NCBI RefSeq assembly: GCF_900101675.1
Contig: NZ_FNKG01000003.1
Location: 431,769-495,768 of the forward strand
DNA from: Curtobacterium sp. UNCCL20
Lineage (GTDB): Bacteria; Actinomycetota; Actinomycetes; Actinomycetales; Microbacteriaceae
Reading direction: 5' to 3'
Length of the DNA: 64,000 bases
Shown here: positions 52,816 through 61,199 of the stretch, in pieces
Numbering within the stretch: the stretch's first letter is position 1
How the letters are laid out: every line of letters starts with the position of its first letter
The notes under the pieces: model-generated
The model's database searches: none
Seen by the model: only the letters and a program-made list of their open reading frames with translations
Told to the model about the DNA's origin: nothing
Program-made: the position numbers and the translations under genes

Positions 52816-54216
52816 ATGCGGACCAGGGCCACCACCGTCGGTTCCCTCGTGGTCGTCGGCCTGTTCCTGTCGGGCTGCGCGTCCGGCATCCAGCCCCGGG
52901 ACGACAGCAAGGTCGACTACTCGACCGGTGCGCACCTCTCCGGCACGCTCGACGTGATGGGCTTCGGCCTCGGCGACGACGTCGCGAAGACCCGCGACCG
53001 CGATGCCCGGAAGGCCCTCGGCGGTGACGTCCGTGTCGCGATGGCCCAGGGTGCACTGGACACGCAGACGTTCCTGTCCGCGGTGGCCGCCGGCGATCCG
53101 CCGGACCTCGTCTACGCATCCCGCGACGACGTCGGGTCCCTCGCGACGCAGGGAGCGCTCCTCCCCCTCGACCGGTGTCTCCGCGGGTCGGACACGGACA
53201 CGTCACAGTTCCGCGAGACCGCGCTCGCCCAGGTCTCGCACGGCGGACACGTCTACGGCGTCCCGGAGTTCAACCAGCTCCAGGTCGCCATGGCGTCCAC
53301 CGACCTGCTCGACCGCGCCGGGCTGACGATGTCCGACGTGAACGGCTCGGACTGGACGGCGATGTCGGCCGCGAACGCGGCGATGACCCGGACGACCGGC
53401 AAGCGCCTCGACGTGCTCGGGGTGGACTCGAAGCTCCCGGACTTCTTCTGGCTCTGGACCCTCGCGAACGGCTCCAGCCCGATCTCGGCGGACGGTCGCA
53501 CCGCGCAGCTCGACGACCCGGCGGTGGTCGAGGCCCTGCAGTACGCGGTGTCGCTGACGAAGCCGGCCGGCGGCTTCGGGCGTGTCAAGGCCGTCCGGGA
53601 CGCCGCCGACCTGTTCGGCGAGGACAACCCGTTCGCGTCCGGCGCCCTCGGTGCCGAGCCGATGGACAACTGGTACGTCAACGTCCTCGAGGACGTGAGC
53701 CCCGACGTCCACCTGCAGTTCGACGCGTTCCGCGACCGTACGGGTGACCCGATCGCGTTCGCCGGCGGGAGCGCATGGGCGGTGCCGGTCAACGCCCGCG
53801 ATCCGCAGCTCGCCTGCCGCTACGCCGTGACCATGACGAGCGTCGATGCCTGGCTCGACGCCGCGGAGGCGCGGATCCGCGAAGGCGACGCGTCCGACAA
53901 GCAGTTCACGGGCCTCCTGACCGCGAACCGCGTCGCGGACGCGCGGATCGAACGCTTGGCGCTCGATCAGGCGGCGGACCAGGGTCGCGCGTCGGACGAC
54001 CAGTGGGTGCAGGCCGTGCGCGCGATCTACACGGCCAACGACCACGCCGTCTCGGCACCGGCCAACCCGGCGGCGGCGGAGTTCGCGAAGGCCTGGCAGG
54101 ACGGCGTGAACAGCGTGCTGAACGGGCAGGCGACACCGGAGGCGGCGATGCACCGGGCGCAGCGGGTCGCGCAGCAGGCGCTCGACGACGCCTGGGCTGA
54201 GGAAGGACGACGATGA
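52816..54216 (+). CDS. Sugar ABC transporter substrate-binding lipoprotein
   Basis: This 466-residue lipoprotein has a signal peptide (MRTRATTVGSLVVVGLFLSGC, Cys near 21). It is a family 1 solute-binding protein with AVAAGDPPDLVYASRDDVGSLATQGALLPL and the GGSAWAVPVNA segment. ATG 52816 has AGGAGCAGG upstream; earlier codons are Arg-rich and not signal-like. It forms an operon with the two permeases downstream, overlapping the first by 4 nt (ATGA). Only this second importer in the window has the usual binding protein-permease-permease order. Confidence 0.9.
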   Translation: MRTRATTVGSLVVVGLFLSGCASGIQPRDDSKVDYSTGAHLSGTLDVMGFGLGDDVAKTRDRDARKALGGDVRVAMAQGALDTQTFLSAVAAGDPPDLVYASRDDVGSLATQGALLPLDRCLRGSDTDTSQFRETALAQVSHGGHVYGVPEFNQLQVAMASTDLLDRAGLTMSDVNGSDWTAMSAANAAMTRTTGKRLDVLGVDSKLPDFFWLWTLANGSSPISADGRTAQLDDPAVVEALQYAVSLTKPAGGFGRVKAVRDAADLFGEDNPFASGALGAEPMDNWYVNVLEDVSPDVHLQFDAFRDRTGDPIAFAGGSAWAVPVNARDPQLACRYAVTMTSVDAWLDAAEARIREGDASDKQFTGLLTANRVADARIERLALDQAADQGRASDDQWVQAVRAIYTANDHAVSAPANPAAAEFAKAWQDGVNSVLNGQATPEAAMHRAQRVAQQALDDAWAEEGRR

Positions 54217-55184
54217 CCACGATCCGGACCGGCCGACGGGCGCGCACCGACCAGTCGGGGACGCCGCCCCTCCGCACCGGCGTGCGCCGCCGCCGACGTC
54301 GCGAAGCAACGAGTGCCCTGCTCTTCATCAGCCCCTGGATCATCGGGTTCCTGGTGTTCACGCTCTGGCCGATCCTGCAGAGCGCGTGGCTGTCGATGAC
54401 CGACTACGACGTGCTCCACGCCGCGCGGTGGGTCGGCTGGGACAACTACGTCGAGCTCTTCCAGGACCCCAAGGTCGCCCTCTCGCTCGGCAACACGGTC
54501 CTGTACACGGTGCTCGAGGTCCCCGCGCACGTCCTCGTCTCCCTCGCACTCGCTCTGCTGCTCGCACGCGCCGGCCGCAGCTCGGGCTTCTTCCGCACCG
54601 TCTTCTTCCTGCCGAAGATGACGCCGGCGGTGGCCGTCGGTGCGCTCTTCCTCCTGGTCTTCAACGGGCAGGACGGGCTCGTCAACCGTGCGCTGGCGCT
54701 GGTCGGCATCGACGGGCCGGCGTGGACGACCGACCCCGCCTGGGTCAAGCCGGGCCTCGTCCTGATGAGCCTCTGGACGGTGGGGGCGAGCGTCGTGATC
54801 TTCCTCGCCGCACTCCGAGCGGTCCCCTCCGACCTGCTCGAGGCCGCGACCCTCGACGGCGCGGGCCCCTGGCAGCGGACCCTCCGGGTGACGCTCCCCC
54901 TCATCAGCCCCAGCATCTTCTTCGTCACCGTGGTCACCACGATCGCGTCCTTCCAGACCTTCACGGAGTCGTACACGGCGTTCTTCGGCGCCTCGAGTTC
55001 GGCGTACGGCAACGACGCTGCGCTGTTCTACGTGATCTACCTGTTCCAGCAGGGGTTCGAGTACCTGCACATGGGCTTCGCCTCCGCGATGGCGTGGGTG
55101 CTCTTCCTCGTGATCCTCGCGGTCACGATCGTCCAGATCCGCGTCTCCCGACGCCTGGTCCACTACGAAGCGGGTGACGCATGA
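54213..55184 (+). CDS. Carbohydrate ABC transporter permease (MalF type)
   Basis: This 323-residue protein has an Arg-rich cytoplasmic N-terminus and six predicted transmembrane segments starting with ATSALLFISPWIIGFLVFTLWP. The EAA loop is DLLEAATLDGAGPWQRTLRVTLPLISP near 207. It overlaps both neighbours by 4 nt, so the three transporter genes are translationally coupled. No ATPase gene is present nearby. Confidence 0.91.
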   Translation: MTTIRTGRRARTDQSGTPPLRTGVRRRRRREATSALLFISPWIIGFLVFTLWPILQSAWLSMTDYDVLHAARWVGWDNYVELFQDPKVALSLGNTVLYTVLEVPAHVLVSLALALLLARAGRSSGFFRTVFFLPKMTPAVAVGALFLLVFNGQDGLVNRALALVGIDGPAWTTDPAWVKPGLVLMSLWTVGASVVIFLAALRAVPSDLLEAATLDGAGPWQRTLRVTLPLISPSIFFVTVVTTIASFQTFTESYTAFFGASSSAYGNDAALFYVIYLFQQGFEYLHMGFASAMAWVLFLVILAVTIVQIRVSRRLVHYEAGDA

Positions 55185-56170
55185 GCGCCGACACACTGCC
55201 TGGAGGCACGGCCTCCCCCGACACGACGGCCGGCGTCGGCCTGGGGCCGGTCCCACCCCGCTCGGTGCGAGCGGGTGCAGCCGGGATCGCTGGTACCGCG
55301 AGCGGTGCGGGTGCCCGCGCTGCGCGCCCGGACCACGAAGCCGGACGCGGCTGGCGTCGCGGCCTGACGATCGCAGCGCTCGTCGTCTGCGCGGTCGTGT
55401 TCCTCTACCCGTTCGCGTGGCTCGTGAGCGCGTCGTTCAAGCCCCGGAGTCAGGTCTTCGACAACGCGCTCATCCCGCGCACCTTCACGCTCGACAACTA
55501 CGTCACGATCTGGCAGTCCGCGCCGATGGCGTTGTGGATCGCGAACACCCTCGTGGTGACCGTCCTCGCGACCGTCGCCGTCACGTTCACGTCCGCGATG
55601 GTGGCCTGGGGGTTCGCGTACTTCCGGTTCCGCGGGCGGAACCTGCTGTTCGGACTGGTGCTCGCCACGATGATGCTCCCCGGCGCCGTGACGATGATCC
55701 CGACCTTCATGATCTGGAACGCCCTCGGGCAGTCCGGAACGCTCACGCCGTTGTGGGCGGGCAACCTGTTCGGGTCCGCGTTCTACGTCTTCCTGCTCCG
55801 ACAGTTCTTCCTCGGACTCCCCCGCGACACCTTCGACGCGGCGACGGTCGACGGTGCCGGGAACTTCCGGGTGTTCTGGTCGGTCGCCCTGCCACTCTGC
55901 AAGCCCGCCCTCGTCGTCACCGCGCTGTTCGAGGCGCAGGCGAGCTGGACCGACCTGATGAAGCCGCTCATCTACCTTCGCGACTCCGCGACCTTCACCG
56001 TCCCCCGGGGGCTCAAGGCGATGGTCGACCAGTTCGGCTTCGGCGGCGAGTTCCACTGGGAGCTCATCATCACCGCGTCCGTGATCACCACCGTGCCGAT
56101 GATCATCCTGTTCTTCATCGGACAGCGGCAGTTCGTCGAGGGGATCGCCACGACCGGCGCGAAGGGCTGA
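55181..56170 (+). CDS. Carbohydrate ABC transporter permease (MalG type)
   Basis: This 329-residue protein has six predicted transmembrane segments after an unusually long Gly/Ala/Pro-rich N-terminal tail (about 60 residues). The EAA loop is DTFDAATVDGAGNFRVFWSVALPLCKP near 216. It is the last gene of the second importer operon. A later in-frame start would shorten the tail, but no ribosome site suggests one. Confidence 0.9.
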   Translation: MSADTLPGGTASPDTTAGVGLGPVPPRSVRAGAAGIAGTASGAGARAARPDHEAGRGWRRGLTIAALVVCAVVFLYPFAWLVSASFKPRSQVFDNALIPRTFTLDNYVTIWQSAPMALWIANTLVVTVLATVAVTFTSAMVAWGFAYFRFRGRNLLFGLVLATMMLPGAVTMIPTFMIWNALGQSGTLTPLWAGNLFGSAFYVFLLRQFFLGLPRDTFDAATVDGAGNFRVFWSVALPLCKPALVVTALFEAQASWTDLMKPLIYLRDSATFTVPRGLKAMVDQFGFGGEFHWELIITASVITTVPMIILFFIGQRQFVEGIATTGAKG

Positions 56171-56195
56171 GCCCTCCGCGCCGGTCGACGAACGT

Positions 56196-56236
56196 CCGGG
56201 CCGGGCCGGGGTCGGGGCCGGGGCCGGGGCCGGGGT
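56196..56236. repeat. G-rich tandem repeat with G-quadruplex potential
   Basis: Units of GGGGCC-type sequence repeat with at least five runs of three or more G on the plus strand. They lie between the ends of the convergent permease and SDR genes. This could fold as a G-quadruplex and may act as a terminator-like element in the absence of a hairpin here. Confidence 0.6.
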
Positions 56237-56916
56237 CAGTACTCGACGCGACCCTCGCGGTCGTGGAACTCCCCCGTCGGTCCGTCCGCGCCGATCGTGG
56301 CCAGTGCCACCGTCGCGTCGGTCCCCTCGGTCACCGTCTGGTGCCCGCCGAACCCGTTGAACTCCGTCGCCGTGTACCCGGGGTCACTCGCGTTCACCCG
56401 GAACCCGGGCAGGTTCTTCGCGTACTGCACCGTCAACGCGATGACGGCTGCCTTCGACGCCGCGTACGGGATCGACGGCACCGGGAACTCGTCACGGCCC
56501 GGCGTCGACAGCCACCGCGCGAAGCCCACACCCGAGGCGACGTTCACGATGACGGGGTTCGCGGACTCGCGCAGCAGCGGCAGCGCCGCCTGGGTCACCC
56601 GCACCACGCCGGTGACGTTCGTGTCGAGCACGGAGCCGATCGCGGCCGCGTCGAGGTCGTCGACCCCGAACGAGGTCCCGAGGACCCCGGCGTTGTTCAC
56701 CAGGACGTCGAGTTCGGGGATCTCCGCGATCGCCCGGTCGACGCTCCCCTGGTCGGTGACGTCCAGCTGGACGACGTGGGCGCCGAGCGCACGGGCGTCG
56801 TCCCCACGGGCCGGGTCGCGCATCCCGGCGTACACGGTGTGCCCCGCCTCGATCAGGCGGCGGGCGGTCTCGAGCCCCAGGCTGCGGTTGGCTCCGGTGA
56901 TGAGTGTCGTTGTCAT
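56236..56916 (-). CDS. Short-chain dehydrogenase/reductase
   Basis: This 226-residue protein has ITGANRSLG as cofactor motif (about 6-14, the TGxxxGxG form with Arg-Ser), NNAGVLG near 80 and NVASGVGFA as the Ser strand. YAASK near 150 is the active-site Tyr-Lys. The C-terminal PTGEFHDREGRVEY is typical of actinobacterial SDRs near MmyB-type regulators. It is divergent from such a regulator (57007), which probably controls it. The substrate is unknown. Confidence 0.88.
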   Translation of the reverse strand: MTTTLITGANRSLGLETARRLIEAGHTVYAGMRDPARGDDARALGAHVVQLDVTDQGSVDRAIAEIPELDVLVNNAGVLGTSFGVDDLDAAAIGSVLDTNVTGVVRVTQAALPLLRESANPVIVNVASGVGFARWLSTPGRDEFPVPSIPYAASKAAVIALTVQYAKNLPGFRVNASDPGYTATEFNGFGGHQTVTEGTDATVALATIGADGPTGEFHDREGRVEY

Positions 56917-57006
56917 GCCCCCACCATCCCGGTCCGGGGTCGGTTCCCCCAGGCACGGGTCGACAGTGGGACCACCAGTACCAGGAAGGCCTGGAGGCGC
57001 GGGGCG

Positions 57007-57858
57007 ATGATGGTGCACATGAGCGAGTTCGCGAGTGTGTTGCGTTCCTGGCGCGACCGGGTGCGTCCCGAAGAGGTCGGCCTCCCCGCGGGTCCCGGCC
57101 GACGGACCCCGGGTCTCCGACGCGAAGAGCTCGCTGCGCTCGCCGGAGTGAGCGTCGACTACGTGGTGCGGCTCGAGCAGGGCCGCGCCGAGAACCCGTC
57201 GGCGCAGCTGCTCGGTGCCCTCGCGACCGCGCTGCGGCTGACCGTGGCGGAACGTGACCACCTGTTCCGGGTCGCCGGGGCCGCGCCGCCGTCGCGTGGG
57301 ATCGTCCCCCGGCACGTCACGCCCGGTGTGCAGCGCATCGTCGACCGGCTCGGCGACGTGCCGCTGGCGGTGTTCACGGCGACGCACGACATCGTCCTGT
57401 GGAACGACCTCTGGGCCGCGGTGAACGGCGACCCCGAGCAGTACTCCGGCATCGAGCGGAACCTCGTGTGGCGGCACTTCATGCACGGCCACGACGGCGT
57501 CGCGTGGGACGACGCCCACCAGGAGGACTTCTCGAGCGACCTCGCCGCCGACCTCCGCGCCGCCGTCGGACGCTACCCGGCCGACCGTGACCTCGCCGAG
57601 CTCGTCGCCCGCCTCCGTCGTGGGTCGTCCGAGTTCGAGCGGCGCTGGGACACCGGCCGGATCGCCGAGCACCGGGCCAGTCGGAAGACCGTGCACACGC
57701 CGGTCGGGCCGATCGAGATCGACTGCGACGTGCTGAGCGTCCCTGGCGGTGACCTCAGGATCGTCGTCTACACCGTGGTGCCGGGCACGGAGGACGCGGC
57801 GAAGCTCGACCTCCTGCGGGTGACCGGGCTGCAGCAGTTCACCTCGGCTCCGTCCTGA
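57007..57858 (+). CDS. Helix-turn-helix regulator with MmyB-like ligand domain
   Basis: This 283-residue protein has an N-terminal Xre-type HTH (about 25-75: LRREELAALAGVSVDYVVRLEQGR). A MmyB-like ligand-binding domain (about 110-270) follows, with VFTATHDIVLWNDLWAAVN and a C-terminal GDLRIVVYTVVPGTEDAAKLDLL. ATG 57007 has GGAGG about 10 nt upstream, and a second ATG directly follows. The domain binds fatty-acid-like molecules in structural examples. It is divergent from the SDR at 56916, a common actinobacterial pair, so it likely regulates that gene. Confidence 0.9.
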   Translation: MMVHMSEFASVLRSWRDRVRPEEVGLPAGPGRRTPGLRREELAALAGVSVDYVVRLEQGRAENPSAQLLGALATALRLTVAERDHLFRVAGAAPPSRGIVPRHVTPGVQRIVDRLGDVPLAVFTATHDIVLWNDLWAAVNGDPEQYSGIERNLVWRHFMHGHDGVAWDDAHQEDFSSDLAADLRAAVGRYPADRDLAELVARLRRGSSEFERRWDTGRIAEHRASRKTVHTPVGPIEIDCDVLSVPGGDLRIVVYTVVPGTEDAAKLDLLRVTGLQQFTSAPS

Positions 57859-57908
57859 TCTCCCGCGTCGCGTCTGCTCGGATCGCGGCGGCCCCGGTCA
57901 GCGACGGT

Positions 57909-59129
57909 TCAGACCGCGGTGAACACCAGCGACGCGTTCTGCCCGCCGAACCCGAACGAGTTGTTGAGCGCCGACCGCAGTCGAGCGGTGCGCGGGGCAC
58001 CCGTGACGACGTCGAGGTCGATCGCCGGGTCCTGGTGCTGCAGGTTCAGGGTCGGCGGGACGACACCGGTCTCGATCGCCCGAAGCGACAGGATCGACTC
58101 GACCGCACCCGCGGCGCCGAACATGTGCCCGATCGCGCTCTTCGGTGCCGTGACGATCGCACTGCTGCCGACGGCCCGGTTGATGGCCGCGGCCTCGCCG
58201 ACGTCCCCGACCGGCGTGCTGGTGGCGTGGGCGTTGACGTGGTCGATGTCCGCGCCGGTGAGCCCGGCCATCCGGATCGCCGCGGTCATCGCCCGTTCCT
58301 GCTCGCTGCCGTCGGCGAGCGGCGCCGTGATGTGGTGCGCGTCCGAGGTGATCCCCCACCCGGCGAGCGTGCCGTGGGACCGCTGGGTCCGGGCGACGGC
58401 GTGGGACGCCCGCTCGAGGACGACGAACCCGGCGCCCTCGCCGAGCACGAACCCGCGCCGCGAGACGTCGAACGGGCGCGAGAGCGTCGCGGGGTCGTCG
58501 CCCTCGGGCTTGGCGAGTGCCTGGGACTGGGCGAACGAGGCCATCGTGACCGGGGTGACCGCGGCCTCGGTGCCACCGGCGATGACCACGTCGGCCTCGC
58601 CGGTCACGATCAACCGGGCTGCGACGGCGATCGCCTCGGCACCGGACGCGCACGCCGACACCGTCGTGTAGGCACCCGCTCGGGCGCCGAACGCGATGCT
58701 GATCTGGGCGGCGGCTCCGTTGGCCATGAGCATCGGCACAGTACGGGGCGACACGCGCCGGGCCCCCGAGGTGCCGAGGACGTCGTGGGCGTCGAGGAGG
58801 GTCTCCACTCCCCCGATGCCCGTCCCGACCACGACGGCGAGCCGGTCGCCCTCGACGCTCGGTGCACCGGCGTCGGCCCAGGCCTCTTCGGCGGCGACGA
58901 GGGCGAGCTGCTGGCTGCGGTCGAGGCGGTTCGCCCGCACCCGGCCGAGCGCGCCGTCGGCGTCGAGTGCGGCATCGGCCCCGACGCGGATCGGGACCTG
59001 GTCCCAGTGGGTGCCGGAGCGGTCGAGGACGTGCACGCCGGAACGCCCTGCGACCAGGGCGTCCCAGAGGACGTCGACGCCGTGGCCGAACGGGGAGACC
59101 GCGCCGTAGCCGGTGATGGAGATGTCCAC
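57909..59129 (-). CDS. Beta-ketoacyl-ACP synthase II (FabF-like), orphan copy
   Basis: This 406-residue condensing enzyme has the active-site Cys in VSACASGAEAIA near 160. The two His are in HVNAHATSTPVGD (about 299) and APKSAIGHMFGAAGA (about 335), and the FGFGGQNASL motif is near the C-terminus. The complete triad predicts an active elongating synthase. It stands alone, not in a fabD-acpP-fabH cluster, and is divergent from a TetR regulator with two operators in the shared spacer. It may be a regulated extra copy for membrane lipid change; that is inference. Confidence 0.9.
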   Translation of the reverse strand: MDISITGYGAVSPFGHGVDVLWDALVAGRSGVHVLDRSGTHWDQVPIRVGADAALDADGALGRVRANRLDRSQQLALVAAEEAWADAGAPSVEGDRLAVVVGTGIGGVETLLDAHDVLGTSGARRVSPRTVPMLMANGAAAQISIAFGARAGAYTTVSACASGAEAIAVAARLIVTGEADVVIAGGTEAAVTPVTMASFAQSQALAKPEGDDPATLSRPFDVSRRGFVLGEGAGFVVLERASHAVARTQRSHGTLAGWGITSDAHHITAPLADGSEQERAMTAAIRMAGLTGADIDHVNAHATSTPVGDVGEAAAINRAVGSSAIVTAPKSAIGHMFGAAGAVESILSLRAIETGVVPPTLNLQHQDPAIDLDVVTGAPRTARLRSALNNSFGFGGQNASLVFTAV

Positions 59130-59142
59130 TCAAGACTCCTTC

Positions 59143-59178
59143 TTGTACGTTGAACAAGTTGAGTTGTACCACGTACAA
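59143..59178. promoter_or_regulatory. Two tandem 15-bp TetR operators
   Basis: TTGTACCACGTACAA (59164-59178) is a perfect TTGTAC/GTACAA inverted repeat with a 3-bp centre. TTGTACGTTGAACAA (59143-59157) is the same site with one mismatch in the right arm. Centres lie 21 bp apart, two helical turns, in the 56-bp spacer between fabF and the tetR gene. They are the probable binding sites of the adjacent TetR protein and would repress both genes. Confidence 0.75.
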
Positions 59179-59185
59179 TTCCGAC

Positions 59186-59788
59186 ATGGCAACCACGACC
59201 GAGGGACCGGGCACCGCCCGCGGCGCAGCGACCCGCGCGAAGATCCTCGCCGCCACGGCCGGCTTGCTCAGCGGTGCAGCCGCGCACGACGGCAGCGAGT
59301 CGCACCGCACCGTGACGGTCAGCGAGATCGCGCGCGCGGCCGGGGTCTACCCGAACCAGATCACCCACCACTTCGGCTCGAAGGACCGCCTGGTCCTCGA
59401 CGCCGCGTTCGCGCTGTTCCTCCGTGACACCACGCGGCTGCAGGCGTCCGGGCGCCGTGCACGGTCGGCGGAGGCGTTCCGCCAGGTCCTCGCGCGGACC
59501 GCTCTGGCGATGCCGTCGACCCTGCTCGTCGTGCGCGCGCTCGGGGCGGCCGGCGACGACGCAGCGCAGCGCGAGCGCGTGAGGCTCCTGCTGGCGGTGC
59601 TGTTCCGGCAGTCGGAGCGCTACCTCGAGCGGGTCGTCACGGAGCGCGGCTGGTCGAGCCCGAGCGGCGTCGGCCGCGACGCCCGGACGTTCTGGAGCGC
59701 CGTCTTCGGCGCGACGCTCCTCGCGGACGCCGGTGTCACCGGCGGTCCGTCCGACCTCGACCTGGCCGGCACCGTCTCCATCACCTGA
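59186..59788 (+). CDS. TetR family transcriptional regulator
   Basis: This 200-residue protein has an N-terminal TetR HTH with TRAKILAATAGLL and VSEIARAAGVYPNQITHHFGSKDRL (about residues 15-75). The recognition helix ends in YPNQITHHF instead of the common sYYHF. The C-terminal ligand domain is helical and rich in Leu/Arg. ATG 59186 lies 7 nt after the tandem operators. It most likely controls the divergent fabF gene and itself. Confidence 0.9.
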   Translation: MATTTEGPGTARGAATRAKILAATAGLLSGAAAHDGSESHRTVTVSEIARAAGVYPNQITHHFGSKDRLVLDAAFALFLRDTTRLQASGRRARSAEAFRQVLARTALAMPSTLLVVRALGAAGDDAAQRERVRLLLAVLFRQSERYLERVVTERGWSSPSGVGRDARTFWSAVFGATLLADAGVTGGPSDLDLAGTVSIT

Positions 59789-59809
59789 CCCGGCGACGGA
59801 ACCAGGGGG

Positions 59810-60532
59810 CTACTCGCCGAAGCCCGACCGCACGAGCGCCACGAGCGCGTCGACCGCGTCCTGCGCGTCCGGTCCCGATCCCTCGATCGTGACGGTCGCA
59901 CCCTTCGGCAGCGCCAGCGCCATGATCGCGAGCAGGCTCTTCGCGTCCACGCCGTTCACGTGCACGGATGCCTCGTACTTCGCCGCGGTCTTCACGAACT
60001 CCGCCGCGGGACGGGCGTGCAGGCCGGTCTCGTTGACGAGTTCGACGCTCTCGGACGCGGCCACGTCGTCGACGGGGCCGGTCCCGGCACCCGGCACCGC
60101 GCCTCCAGGCTGGTCGTCGGACGCACTGGAGGCACGGGGTGCGTCCGCCTCGGACGCTGCGGCAGACGCGGCAGCGGCCAGGACCGCGTCGACGTCGCCG
60201 CCGGTCTGGGCGGCGACCGCTGCGGCGACGGTCCCCTCGACGAGCGGGGCCCGGGACACGTGCACCCGAGCGCGGGCGTCGTCGTCGAGGAAGTCGAGGG
60301 CGGTGTCCGTCGTCAGGTAGGCGGAACCGAGGTCGCACAGGACGACCACCGCGTCCGCACCGGCGAGCTCCTCGATGCCGGCGGTGATCGCCTCGAACGA
60401 GGTGCCGATGCCCCCGTCGTCCGTCCCGCCGGCGGCGACGAGCGGCACGTCGGCGGCCATCTGACGGGCCAGCTCGACGGTGCCGCTCGCGATCGCCGCG
60501 CTGTGCGAGACGACGAGGATGCCGACGGTCAC
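59810..60532 (-). CDS. dhaM: Dihydroxyacetone kinase phosphoryl donor subunit DhaM
   Basis: This 240-residue cytosolic PTS protein has an EIIA-mannose-type domain (about 1-125), with the phosphorylated His in VGILVVSHSAAIASG near residue 10. A Ser/Ala/Asp/Pro linker (about 126-160) and an HPr domain (about 160-240) with NETGLHARPAAEFVK (His near 172) follow. It carries phosphate from PEP to the DhaL-bound nucleotide. The EI domain seen in longer DhaM proteins is absent, so general EI is needed. It overlaps dhaL by 4 nt. Confidence 0.92.
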   Translation of the reverse strand: MTVGILVVSHSAAIASGTVELARQMAADVPLVAAGGTDDGGIGTSFEAITAGIEELAGADAVVVLCDLGSAYLTTDTALDFLDDDARARVHVSRAPLVEGTVAAAVAAQTGGDVDAVLAAAASAAASEADAPRASSASDDQPGGAVPGAGTGPVDDVAASESVELVNETGLHARPAAEFVKTAAKYEASVHVNGVDAKSLLAIMALALPKGATVTIEGSGPDAQDAVDALVALVRSGFGE

Positions 60533-61167
60533 GCGGCGTCCCCGGCGGCGTCGACCGCGGCGCGGAGGACGTAGACCGACGACTGCGCGCCGGGGTCACG
60601 GTGCCCGATCGCGCGCTCCCCGAGGTAGCTCGCACGGCCCTTGTGGGCGACGAGCGGATCGGTCGACTCGGCACCGGTCACCGCGGCGTCGGCGGCAGCC
60701 GCGAGCACCTGCTCGGGGCTGTCACCGTCGGCTGCGGCGGCTGCAGCGGCGTCGACGGCGGGCGACCAGGCGTCCACCATCGTCTTGTCGCCGACGGCGG
60801 CCTTGCCGCGGGAGACGACGCCGTCGCAGGCGGCCGTGAGCACGGCGACCAGCGTGTCGGCATCGAGCTCGGTCGCGTCACCCGCCGCCTGCGCAGCCTT
60901 GAGGTACGCGGTGCCGTAGAGCGGGCCGGCCGCTCCGCCCACGGTCGAGATGAGCTTCGTCGCGACGACCTTGAGCACGGCCCCGGGGGTGTCGAACGAA
61001 CCGGCCTCGACGGCCTCGAGCACGGCGCGGAAGCCGCGGTCGAGGTTCTCACCGTGGTCCCCGTCGCCGATCTCACGGTCGAGCGTGACCAGCTCGGCCC
61101 GGTGCTCGTCGATCGTCGCGGCAGTGCGTCGGACCCATTCGATGGCCCATGCGGTGTCGAGCGCCAA
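60529..61167 (-). CDS. dhaL: Dihydroxyacetone kinase subunit DhaL
   Basis: This 212-residue all-helical ADP-binding subunit has the metal/ADP motif LVTLDREIGDGDHGENLDRGF (about 24-44), with Asp residues that hold magnesium. GGAAGPLYGTAYLKAA near 76 and a C-terminal RASYLGERAIGHRDPGA segment follow. A TTG start is used, with GGAAGGAAC just upstream, 32 nt downstream of dhaK. With DhaK and DhaM it converts dihydroxyacetone to dihydroxyacetone phosphate. Confidence 0.93.
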   Translation of the reverse strand: MALDTAWAIEWVRRTAATIDEHRAELVTLDREIGDGDHGENLDRGFRAVLEAVEAGSFDTPGAVLKVVATKLISTVGGAAGPLYGTAYLKAAQAAGDATELDADTLVAVLTAACDGVVSRGKAAVGDKTMVDAWSPAVDAAAAAAADGDSPEQVLAAAADAAVTGAESTDPLVAHKGRASYLGERAIGHRDPGAQSSVYVLRAAVDAAGDAA

Positions 61168-61199
61168 TTCGTGTTCCTTCCTGGATGGTGGGCGGTGGT

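Noticed and set aside
55174..57006. N-terminal extension of the MmyB-type regulator across the permease gene
   Set aside because: It has no domain pattern. The HTH begins right after ATG 57007, which has a ribosome site.
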